From an uncultured Ignavibacteriota bacterium (GTDB lineage Bacteria > Bacteroidota > Ignavibacteria > UBA10030 > UBA8401), in contig CAISDA010000011.1 of the NCBI GenBank assembly GCA_903884005.1, forward strand, positions 1 to 55,161: a DNA stretch of 55,161 nt, given 5' to 3'. The notes under the pieces were generated by a model. The model was not told where the DNA came from. It ran no database searches and saw only the letters and a program-made list of their open reading frames with translations. The translations under genes were made by a program, and so were the position numbers. Position 1 is the stretch's first letter; every line of letters starts with the position of its first letter. Shown here piece by piece: positions 8,393 through 18,500 of the stretch.

Positions 8393-9064
8393 TTATGGCC
8401 TGATTGTTTTTAATAAATCGGAAAACAATTGAGGGGCATCAATCGCGCTGGCGGCCGTGCCGTCACCGCCGACCTCCTCTACCAACGTCGGCCTCACTTT
8501 GAATATGGCGCCCCCCACTGCAAGTTTAAGCTTGTCCTGCAATCCGCGTCTGTCGATCTCCTGGCGCACCTTGCCGATATTCAGAGCGGACGTGTACATC
8601 ATCGCCGATACACCGATGATCGGAGCATTCAACTCAACCGCTTTATCCACCATTTCTTCTGCTGTGATGTCGTTGCCCATATCATGCACCGTCCAACCCG
8701 CCAATTGAAGAAATGTGCTGACCATCTTTCGTCCGAGCGGATGAAAGTCGTCTTCGATGCTTGCCAGCACAACCGGAATGTGCATCTCCGCTGTTTCGGC
8801 CTGCCATTCTTTCGTGTCAACGGCTTTGAGCAGTACGTCTTCGGTGATCTTTGCCGCCACATATCCCTGCGCGAGCGAAAGCTTTTCTCTCGCCCACATG
8901 TCGCCGATCTCGATCAGTGCCGGATCCAGCACATGGGTGATCACAGCGGGATATCCGATCTGGGCCGCGATGCTGCAGATCAAGTCTACGGCCTCGGTCC
9001 GTTCTGCGTTGATGATCATAGCGATCAGGAGTGTGCGATGATGGGTGTATTCTGTGTCATTCAT
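8393..9064 (-). CDS. Corrinoid (B12-binding) protein, MtaC-like
   Basis: A 223-aa protein with the two domains of methyltransferase corrinoid proteins. An N-terminal four-helix cap (about 5-85, with MWAREKLSLAQGYVAAK) is followed by a B12-binding Rossmann domain. The cobalt-ligand motif is DFHPLG (DxHxxG, about residue 108-113), preceded by VVLASIED, with downstream GVSAMMYTS and VGGAIF loops. The start ATG at 9064-9062 (MNDTEYTHH) is preferred; upstream in-frame codons encode a cysteine/proline-rich stretch unlike the family. It is the first gene of the operon that also encodes a UroD-like methyltransferase, DUF1638 and a histidine kinase. No MtaB-type substrate methyltransferase or RamA-type reactivase gene is present in the window. 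Confidence 0.92.
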   Translation of the reverse strand: MNDTEYTHHRTLLIAMIINAERTEAVDLICSIAAQIGYPAVITHVLDPALIEIGDMWAREKLSLAQGYVAAKITEDVLLKAVDTKEWQAETAEMHIPVVLASIEDDFHPLGRKMVSTFLQLAGWTVHDMGNDITAEEMVDKAVELNAPIIGVSAMMYTSALNIGKVRQEIDRRGLQDKLKLAVGGAIFKVRPTLVEEVGGDGTAASAIDAPQLFSDLLKTIRP

Positions 9065-9337
9065 GATGTCATCTGTATAGGATGATAAAAAAACACCGGT
9101 GCATGAACGCTTCGATACATCGAAAAATGGTGAAGAGAAGGTGCTGCCTGCAGCACCCTCTGCTAATGTAGAGAGATAAAATTTAAACGTCAAGCAGGCG
9201 CAAGGAGGGTAGAAGGGAGGGTATAAGCGTGAGCAATGGCTAGTACAGCAGCAGGGCGAAGCATTGCTTCGCCCTGCTGGGGAGTCTCCTTCGATCCGCG
9301 CTGAGCGCCGTGCGGAAGTTGTCACAGTGGCGGTCTT
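9065..9337. other. Intergenic region with a long hairpin
   Basis: Lies between the chemoreceptor gene and the corrinoid operon. Bases 9249-9263 and 9265-9279 form a perfect 15-bp inverted repeat (CAGCAGGGCGAAGCA). No clear T-run follows on either strand, so it may be a structural or REP-like palindrome rather than an intrinsic terminator. I see no gene. Confidence 0.5.
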
Positions 9338-9415
9338 CTATGCCCGCACGCCGTTTGTTTTCAAATCGCCGATCTGCTATGCCCGCACCGCGACTGCTTT
9401 CAAATCGTCGATCTG
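9338..9415 (-). repeat. 39-bp tandem duplication of the receptor gene's 3' end
   Basis: Bases 9377-9415 encode the last 12 residues and stop of the chemoreceptor ([12 protein letters not shown]). The adjacent 9338-9376 is a second 39-bp copy, 33 of 39 bases identical by my count, which would read QIGDLKTNGVRA and also end in TAG. The copies are exactly adjacent and in frame. Confidence 0.85.
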
Positions 9416-11257
9416 ACGCACTACATCATCACTTAATTTATACATTTTTTTGGCTTCTTCGCGGGCGGCATTTTCATTGCCGCCATTCCAATGGGCAACG
9501 ACGTCCCGCAGCATCAAATGCATGTCCTTATGGCTCTTGCCAAGGGTATCGAAGATCGAATTCTTCTGAAACATCGACTTGCCTTCGCTGTAATACCATA
9601 CGCCGAATTTACACTCGTGATGGCTGGTGACGGATTTATTGTCGATCTCCTCGGACCGCGACAACAGTCGCATCACACGCATGCGCCACAATTTATGCGC
9701 AGTCTTCGCAGACTCCAGCACAAAGTTCACATCATGAATTTCAGATTCATGGCCTCCATCCCGGTTTTTTACGTTGTCATTGATCCTGAAGTGGCCGACT
9801 AGTTCTTCCAGGTTTTCCGTCAATTGGTTCAGGTCTTCAGCAGCGCGTGCGATCTGATGCGTGCCGCTGGCCGTCTCCTGCGTCACATTCGAAATGGATG
9901 TGATCGAACGGCTGATCTGATCCGATGCCTTGGCCTGTTCTTCACTCGTCGCCGCCAGTTGCATGACCGTATCGACCACGCTGCCTGAGCTCATGATGAT
10001 CTCCTGCAGTGATGCCCCGGCATTGTCCGCCAGCTTCTTCCCGGCGTCAACTTCTTTTGTGCCTTCCACCATCGACTCGACCGCTCCGTCCGTGTTTTTT
10101 TGGATCTGCTTGATCATCACCGCGATCTCTTTGGTGGCCTTCGTCGTCCGTTCCGCCAATTTTCTGACTTCATCGGCCACAACCGCAAACCCTCTGCCTT
10201 GTTCTCCCGCGCGGGCGGCCTCGATCGCGGCGTTGAGCGCCAGCAGATTTGTCTGGTCCGCAATGTCGTCGATCACCTGAACGATCTCGCCGATCTGATC
10301 GCTCGATTTTCCGAGCGCCTGCACGGTCTCTGCCGACTGTTTCACAACCAACGCAATGCGGTTCATTCCCTCGATCGTCTCGCTGACCACCGCGCCTCCT
10401 GCCTGTGCCGTCTTTCCCGACTGGTTCGCCAATTCCGATGCCTTTTTCGCATTGCGCATCGACTCGCCGATCGTCTGCGACATCTCTTCCACCGCCGCTG
10501 CAACTTCAGACGCCTGCTCTGTCTGCTGGCTCGCACCCGCCGCCATTTCTTCGGCGCTCGCCGAAATTTCGGCGCTCGCGCTTGCCGCCGCCGACACCGC
10601 CTCGGCGACTCGCTGCATCATCGTCCGTATGTTCTCGATCGCACGGTTGAACCCCGTGTATAACTCGCCGATCTCGTCTTCCCGGTCCGCATGCATCGAG
10701 ATCGTCATGTCGCCGGCTGCAAAGAGACTCATTTGTTCGAGCATTTCCGCGATCTTCATTGTCAGATAGGAATGCTCGTCTTTCAGCGATTTATCCGTCG
10801 TCTCTGAACGGTCTAACGATCGTTCCACAATATCCAGAATTCCCGCGAATCCGCTGTGCAGCCCGACGCGCTGGGGCTTGCGGAAATATTTTCCCTGGCT
10901 GCTATAATCGACCGTCGTCTTTACTTCGCGGAACATCGCTTCGAGTTGATCGAGCATATCGTTCAATTTCCACGAGACATCGCCGAGTTCCGAATTGGAC
11001 GGGATGTGCGTGATGCGATATTCGAAGCGGCCGTCGTATACTTCGTCCGCGAGCCTTGTGATCTTCAAGAGCTGGCCCGAAAATCCGCGGATCCGTTGCA
11101 CGGCAATAACGGTGAAGAGCGCGAGCAATGCCGCCGCCGCCGCCGATGCATAGACGGCGGGAATTCCTGAGAGCACAGCCAGTGCAAAAACAAACACAAG
11201 AGCGGCATAGGCCGCAACTGCCATTCTCATCTCATATACTAAGGACAAATTTTTCAT
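9377..11257 (-). CDS. Membrane chemoreceptor with C-terminal CZB domain (CetA-like)
   Basis: A 626-aa methyl-accepting chemotaxis protein. Two membrane segments lie close together (about 12-31 and 33-53) with almost no periplasmic loop, so it does not sense external ligands directly. A HAMP-like region follows, then the signalling hairpin with tip [20 protein letters not shown] (about 336-355). Residues about 508-610 form a chemoreceptor zinc-binding (CZB) domain, with [13 protein letters not shown] and SHKDMH carrying the conserved His/Cys ligands. The upstream PAS protein gene overlaps it by 26 bases, an arrangement like Campylobacter CetB/CetA, where the PAS protein senses redox state and signals through the receptor. 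The CZB domain suggests zinc or hypochlorite/redox input as well. Confidence 0.92.
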   Translation of the reverse strand: MKNLSLVYEMRMAVAAYAALVFVFALAVLSGIPAVYASAAAAALLALFTVIAVQRIRGFSGQLLKITRLADEVYDGRFEYRITHIPSNSELGDVSWKLNDMLDQLEAMFREVKTTVDYSSQGKYFRKPQRVGLHSGFAGILDIVERSLDRSETTDKSLKDEHSYLTMKIAEMLEQMSLFAAGDMTISMHADREDEIGELYTGFNRAIENIRTMMQRVAEAVSAAASASAEISASAEEMAAGASQQTEQASEVAAAVEEMSQTIGESMRNAKKASELANQSGKTAQAGGAVVSETIEGMNRIALVVKQSAETVQALGKSSDQIGEIVQVIDDIADQTNLLALNAAIEAARAGEQGRGFAVVADEVRKLAERTTKATKEIAVMIKQIQKNTDGAVESMVEGTKEVDAGKKLADNAGASLQEIIMSSGSVVDTVMQLAATSEEQAKASDQISRSITSISNVTQETASGTHQIARAAEDLNQLTENLEELVGHFRINDNVKNRDGGHESEIHDVNFVLESAKTAHKLWRMRVMRLLSRSEEIDNKSVTSHHECKFGVWYYSEGKSMFQKNSIFDTLGKSHKDMHLMLRDVVAHWNGGNENAAREEAKKMYKLSDDVVRQIDDLKAVAVRA

Positions 11258-11750
11258 AACTGATCTTCTCCTTTGACAGAATATTCAATAAATAGTCGGT
11301 GGATGCCTTCATGCCGTCTTTGGTTCCAACCTGCCGCTCTATCGAAAGCATTTCCTTATACACCGGTTCGCATACGTGTATTGCACTGGTCTTCGGCTTG
11401 CGGCGCACCGAATAATAGCCGATGATGTTCCCTGCCTGATCCAGCGACGCGGTGATGTTGGCAAAGACCCAATAAAAGCCACCGTCTTTCGACATGTTTT
11501 TGACGTATGCGAAGATCTCCTTTTTTTCGGCAATGGTGCTCCAGAGCATGTGGAACACTGCCCGCGGCATGTCGGGGTGGCGAATGATGTTATGCTGCGT
11601 GCCGAGAAGCTCTTCTTCGGTATAACCCGAATACTCAATGAAGATCCTGTTGCAGTATGTGATGATTCCCTTGGTGTCGGTTTTTGACACAATGAAATCA
11701 TCTTCGCGCATGATGTGCTCGTTGTGCGTCGGTGTGACTGTGTACTTCAT
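11232..11750 (-). CDS. PAS-domain redox sensor, Aer/CetB-like
   Basis: A 172-aa soluble PAS protein. The ATG at 11750 has GGAG at seven bases spacing; the ATG at 11756 gives two more residues but lies too close to that site. The PAS core (about 20-120) has the Aer-type motifs [33 protein letters not shown] and [11 protein letters not shown], which in Aer and CetB form an FAD pocket. It has no output domain. The gene overlaps the chemoreceptor gene by 26 bases, so the pair probably forms a two-protein energy-taxis receptor. FAD binding is inferred from family resemblance. Confidence 0.85.
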   Translation of the reverse strand: MKYTVTPTHNEHIMREDDFIVSKTDTKGIITYCNRIFIEYSGYTEEELLGTQHNIIRHPDMPRAVFHMLWSTIAEKKEIFAYVKNMSKDGGFYWVFANITASLDQAGNIIGYYSVRRKPKTSAIHVCEPVYKEMLSIERQVGTKDGMKASTDYLLNILSKEKISYEKFVLSI

Positions 11751-12507
11751 GTCCATTCTCCGTCAGCGGTTGTAGTGGAAAGAGAGATCGATTGTTTTCG
11801 TGGTTCGTGCGGACTGTTACCTATAATGATATATCATAACGGTATTGTCGGCACTATTCGCCAAAACGTGAATGCATACTGCACTATACAATTCGAACGA
11901 TGGTTCATCAATGCATTCGGCGAGAGCCCACGGCGCCTCACATCAAATTCGCGCCCTATTTTCCATCGGTTGTGCAGCAGGAAGAAACCGGCCCCTGCCG
12001 GCAGTGATCCCGTACCCGGACCCGATTAAAGTTTTGAAACTCTCTGCCGATGATTGGAAGAGCATCTCCTCGAGAAACGAATCGACCAGTCGTTCATCAT
12101 TGTACTGTACGGACAATCGAATCAGGGAACATACTGCTGTTGTTGCGCCGGATTTGATGAAATGTATGCATGGACCCTATATGCTGGTGTTTTGTGACGT
12201 TCACCCTGCCTGATAGAACTCACCTATTGCTAAATTTACACTAAATACATACATTGGTGGCATATTGTCTGGCCGAAAATTTTATTAGTACACTTCCTCA
12301 TTTGTGAAGTGGGCATGCGACTCTAGCCCGATGCGGTATATCTGCACTCCGGTTTTCCCATTCGTCATGAGTCCGCTTGAAAAAGATAGCACGTCATCTT
12401 TTGTGTGTCGAATCCAATTGAAATGGCCCGATTATTCTTCGGCATCAGTGTATGTACCGTCGACTCATTATTAATTTCTAATTTTTCAGCACTTCAATAA
12501 TCTCATC
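11751..12507. other. Long intergenic region between divergent operons
   Basis: About 750 bases separate the taxis gene pair (minus) from the giant surface-protein operon (plus). Short readings exist but show no family features, and their composition does not resemble neighbouring genes. A 12-bp palindrome ATGATATATCAT lies at 11826-11837, about 75 bases upstream of the PAS gene start, and could be an operator. The part from 12220 to 12507 is AT-rich and probably contains the surface-protein promoter, though no clear -33/-7 pair stands out. It could hide a small RNA. Confidence 0.4.
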
Positions 12508-15500
12508 ATGAAAAATCGATCCGTCATCGTTCTTCTTTTCCTTTTCGAGATACTATTCCACCATTCAGTTTTCGCACAGACGCTCAACCCGGCGATGGAC
12601 GATGCACTGCGTCCGCGGCTTCTGTTTAAGGGGAGCAACGTTATGGTCTTTTCCGGATCTGCCGGCGGGCGAACCGACTTGAAACTGAAAATGGGGACAC
12701 TGCCTGGATTATTTACAACGGCCGCCGTTCCGTTTCCAGGCGCAGCACTCTATCTCCGCCCCGATGCGCTGTCGCTTCCCATCGGCGCCATCTATGCTGT
12801 TCTAACAAATTCGGACAGCACTTCGTTGGCCGGCATTCAGGCCCAGGCCGCGATCAATTCGAATATCGTCGTTTCCAATACGATAGGATTCATCATCGAG
12901 TCTCCGAATTCTGCTACGGCGCTTGCACCGATCGGCGTTGAAACGAACAGCGCGCCGCTGTTCCGCTGGACGTCCGTGCCGGGTGTGCCTGCATACCAAC
13001 TGATCTTGTCGAAGACGCCGTTTCAGGTCACCAAAGATCCTGTCTCCGGCGAATTGAGCGTCGTGGGCGCCAACATTATTTGGCGGTACTCGACGACCGC
13101 CACATCCGCCGTGTACGGCTCCACGAATGCGAATTCATCCTTAAGCCTGGGCACGGCGCCGCCGTTGATCCCCGGCAACGAATACAACTACACGATTCTC
13201 AATGTCTATGATCCCGACGGAAACTCCGCATATACGAGCGATGTCTTTGGCGGCGTGGTGTCATTCAAATTTACCGCTCCAACAACGATCCAGGCGCCCA
13301 CGCTTCGCTCGCCGGCAGAGAACGCGACGTTTTATGCCGACAACATCATCACATTCAGCTGGGACCCCGTTCCCAACGCCAACTTATATACGTTTTATTT
13401 ATTTCAACGGGTGACAACGACCAGCGGTGCGAAACAGGAATTTGATTTGCCGCTATGGAGTTCGACACTGACAAGCACTATTATAGATTATCAAGCAAAG
13501 GGAAGCCTGCCGCGCGGAAAATATCTCTGGTATGTATCGGTGAGCGATGCGGCGGGCAACGGCAATGCAAGCAAAGCGGTTTTGTTCAATTATGCGATCG
13601 ACATGGGAAAGATTCGGCTTCAGGCTGTTCCCACGATAGGATCGGGAAATCTGGTCGGGCTCGAAATCCGCGCACGCGCTATAAAAGACGGTGCATCGCC
13701 CACCAATCCATTCATCATTGGCAACGATCGGATCATCAACGACAGCCTCGTGGCCGGAACGTATCAGTTTTCAGGATCGAAGGTGGGCTATGCCGATACG
13801 ACCATCACTGTCGTCATTCCTCTAACGCCCCTCAATGGATCGTCGGTCGATGTGATCGTTCCGCTCAGGGCGCTGCCTGCGACCATTTCGGGGACCGTGC
13901 TCGATCAGGCATCGCTTCCAGTCTCGGGAGCGACAGTGCAATTGGTGAACCTCCTCACGGCTTCTCAACAATCCGCGCAGACTTCAAGTGCAGGACAATT
14001 CAGCATCAGCACTGAAGGCGGGACCTATTCTGTGCAGGCAACCAAACCGGGCTATATTCCTTCAAGTTCTGTCGCTATCACTGTTGCCGTGGGAGACCAT
14101 AAAGTGCTTCCGGCGGCTTTAAGCATCCGGGCAGATCAAGCCACAGTCAGCGGCACGATCGTCAACGATGTGGGAACTCCGGTATCAATGGCGACGGTCA
14201 CCGCATCGGCAACGACCGCCATCGGATTGCAAACACAGACAGTGATCACCAATGCGTCCGGGAATTATTCTTTTAACAATGCGACTACATTGTCATCCGG
14301 CAATTGGTCCATCGCCGCATCGAAAGACGGGTTCGTTTCGGCTGCCGCGCGACAGATCACACTCTCGCTCGGAGAGTCGCGACAGTTGGAAAATATCGTG
14401 CTCCTTCCGAAGGCGAACACGATCAACGGCTCCGTCACCGAATTGATCGTGACAAACGGTTCGTCGGGAAATATTCCGCTCAAAGATGTCGTCGTCACAG
14501 CCCGTCCGTTGGCCGGTGCCGATATTACCACCACCACGTCGCTGACCGGGCAATTTACGCTGAGTCTGAAACAGGGGACGTATCATATACAGGCATCGCA
14601 AGACAATTATGGAATAGCCCCTGGCAGTCAGTCAGGATACGACGTCACCGTGTCCGTCGGTCAAACGGTGACGGGCATTAATTTTTCTCTTCAGGCGAAT
14701 CCTTCCTCGGTGTCGGGTTCTGTCTCGTTGTCCGATGGAACGTCTGTGAGTGGGGCTGCAATTTCGTCGTCGGGTGGAACATCGGCGTTGAGCTCGGCGA
14801 ACGGTTCATACACGGTCAGCCTTCCGGCGGGTAGTTTCACGTTGTCTGTGTCGAAGGATGGATATGGAGCGCCGCCTCCGATCGCCGTATCGGTTGCCGC
14901 CGGTCAGAATTTACGCGGAGTCAATTTTCAACTCTCGCCCAATGCCGCCGTGATCTCCGGAGCAGTGCAGAGCGCCGGCGAAGCGGTGGCCGGAGCGCTT
15001 CTCGTTGCCCTGAATACGACCAGCGGCGACTCACTGTCTTCCATGGCCTCGTCAACAGGCCTCTTTTCATTGAGCGTTCAACCGGGTACCTGGAAAGTGA
15101 CAGCAAGCAAGGCCGGATTCATTTCCGCCGCAAGTACGGTCACTGTAGGGCCGGGCCAGCGCAGCGGAGCAAATGTGTTTGTCCTCGTGGCCAACACAAC
15201 CCAGATTAACGGCATCGTATCCGACGGCAGCGCGACAATCCGAAATGCCTCCGTCGCGATCGAGGAAGCCGGCAATCCTTCCAATGCCGTTGCCACAACG
15301 AGTAAGGATGACGGTTCGTTCACCTCGACGGTGACGGCCGGAAAATCCTATACCGTGACCGTGTCCAGTATCGGCTACGTGACCAAATCTGCTGCGACCG
15401 GCGTTCTTGCAGCGGGGAAATCAACAGCCCTTTCGTTCACTCTCGCTATCGCACCGTCATCGGTGTCCGGCGTGGTGATCAATAATTTTTCTCTGCCCCT

Positions 15501-18500
15501 GTATCCGGCAAAAGTGTACGTCCAGTCTCAAACGTATCGGCTGCTCGACAGCACAACGACGGACAACACCGGCGCATACCGCATCGGTCTGTCGGCCGGA
15601 ACGTTCACGATCATCTCTCGACTACCCGGCTACATTGCCGACAGCGTTTCGGTTACACCCACGATCGGGCAATCACTTTCCGGCATCAATCTTCGGCTCA
15701 CCGAAAATTTTGCCGTCATCTCCGGGACGATCACCGGAAGAAGTATTCCGCTGGCGAACGCATTGGTCAATGTCTCGGGAAATAACGGAGGAGCTACGGT
15801 GACCTCCGGTTCGGATGGCAGTTTCCTCCTCTCGCGTCTGGTGGGGGGAGTGTATTCAATTAAAGTCACTCGCGACACGTATGGAGATACGACGCTCTCG
15901 GCGACGCTCTCCGGCGGACAGTCGCGGCAATTTGTGATCGACCTTATCGCTCTCGATGGAAAGATCAATGGCACGATCAAATCACTGATCGGACAGCCGA
16001 TTGCTGGCGCGACAGTGTTCATCCGAAATACGACAGGCAAAGCGTATACGACGGTCAGCGGAGGCGATGGAACATACACTCAGGTATCGCTGCCTTCCGG
16101 AAAATACCGGATCAATGCTGCGAAGAGCGGATATTCAAGCGTTAAAATCGATTCGGTCGTATTGACAAGTACGTCGTTGACGGGAACATCGGTCATCGCA
16201 GACTTCGCGCCCAATACACTCAGGGTCAAAGGCCGGATCACCGATGCCGCAACCGCCTCCGGTGTGAGCGGCATTACGGTTGCCGTTTCGGGTACGATCG
16301 GTTCGGGTTCTGCTCTCACAAACACCTCCGGAGATTATCTGATCGATAATCTTGCTCTCTCATCGTACACGCTGTTGGCGTCCAAGAGCGGCTATACCAC
16401 AGTCTCGCGAACGATCTCGCCGGTCGCCTCGGATACACTGTTGACTACGGACATTCAGCTCGCCGTCAATAATGGTACCATCTCCGGCACGGTGAAGAAC
16501 GATGCGGGCGCCCCGCTGTCGTTCAGCGTTTCACTGAAAGCAACTTCACGCACAGCGACGTCGGCCGCCACTGCAGACGCGAATGGCAATTTTACGTTTT
16601 CCAATATTTCGCGTGATTCGACGACCGTTACGACCGATTTTTTCCGTGAAGGGTATGATAATGTTGCCACTCTTGTAGCGTTCCCGACGGGTCAATCGTC
16701 GGTAACGGGCGTCGCTTTGGTGGTGGTGCCCCACACAAGTGAAATTGACGGCAGCGCCGGTGTTGCCGACGCGTTGCTCCAATTGACCGAGGCAACAGGA
16801 AAAATTTCATCGCGCCTCGTCAACTCACGACCAGATAAGAGCTACAGCTTTACTCTGCTGCCTTCGGGCAATTATACGCTGAAGCCGGCCAAGGACGGAT
16901 TCTCATTCACACCGGCGACACAATCGATCATCCTGGCTTCATCACAGATAGCGACGCTTGCTTCGTTCTCCGCGGTCGCAGACACCGGATCGATCCTGGT
17001 GAGAGTGACCGAGCAAACAACGAATGCCGGTATGGCCGGCGTTACGGTCTCTGTCGTCAGTTCCGATACGACGGTGGTCAAAGCCGGAACGACCAACGCG
17101 AACGGCGACGCATTGTTTTCAAATCTTCTTGCGAAGGGCCGAACGTATGTCGTGCGCGTATCGCGCGCCGGATATTCATCCGATGCATCGCAGCAAAATC
17201 CTCCCCTGCCCACAAATGGCCTCGTGAGCGTTCAGTTCAAACTCATCGGCAATTCATCGTCGTTGACAGGGAGAGTTGTCCGTTCGGGCACCGGCTCCGC
17301 CCTCGGCAGCGCGCAGGTGACAACCCGCCGCTCAACGGGTGAACAGTATTCCGTTGTCACGGACGCTTCCGGCGCGTATGCGTTCAAAGGAATTCCGAAC
17401 GATAATTTCGTGGTCATCGCCTCTAAAGCCGGGTTCCGATCGGATACATTATCTGTTGCGGTTGCTGCAGCCGAGAACAAAGCGGCGCCTCGCGACCTCT
17501 CATTGGTGCCTACAACCGTCGGCATCAGGGGTTCTGTGGTCTACGAAAATGTCGGCGTCTCTAATCTCACCGTGACGGCGGTCTCTGCAAGTACGGTCAC
17601 AACTCAAACCGACGCGTCGGGCGGCTTCGTGTTCACCGATCTGCCGGCTCTGCTGAACACGGATACGACGATCTATCAGATCACGGTGGTCAAAGACGGC
17701 CTTTCGCCGCGTTCAGTGAAAGTCGTGATCCCGAAGACACAGGTCGGTCAGACTCTGTCTCTGGCCCCGATCATTCTGCCGAGCGGCAGGATCAGTTTCA
17801 CGGTCACCGATGGTCTCCACCCGATTGAAGGAGTGAGGGTCCTCTTTACGCCTGCAAACGGCGTGTCTGCGGAATCCTTTACGCCCGTCACAGGTATCTT
17901 TGCATCAGGCGGAACACTCGAAAAAGGGATCCAGCGATTCTCCCTGTCGAAGGCGACGTATCTTTCACCGGGTGCGAATGCACTGTCAATTCAACTCGAA
18001 ACGGATACAACCAGGAAATTGTCGTTCAGCGTCCTTCTGCCGTTCAGACTTGCAACGGCCGCAGAGATCACGGCGACGGATGACGCGTTCATTTCCGCAA
18101 CGGCGCGAGTAAAAAACAATGCCGATGTTGCCACGCTCTATTATAAGAAGGAATCGGGATCATCGTTCACTGCTGTTGCGATGACCAGATCGAACGACAC
18201 GAGCTTCACCGGAAAAATCCCTGCGCAATTCTCCACCGAGAAACTCAGTTACTATGTCGGCGTGAAGCGGGATACCATCGTCTATACGAGCGATGTCCAA
18301 ACGGCCGCCCCTTCGGCGCGCGGCATCCTGTCGTCGATCGATTTTGACCCGAGTCTCGACCATGCGGTGCTCCGTCCGGCGGACGAATACCGCATCTCGA
18401 TCGTGGCGCGTGACGGAGCGAATTCCGCGATGGGAGCAAAACTCCTTGACCCTGTGAAAGGGAAGATCTCGTGGGCGTACGATTCCACCGCGCTTGCGAT

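Noticed and set aside
11826-11837. ATGATATATCAT palindrome as a defined operator
   Set aside because: Short AT-rich palindromes occur by chance; mentioned only as part of the intergenic description.
11872-12213. Possible small gene in the gap upstream of the giant protein
   Set aside because: No ribosome site, no domain, and composition unlike neighbouring genes.
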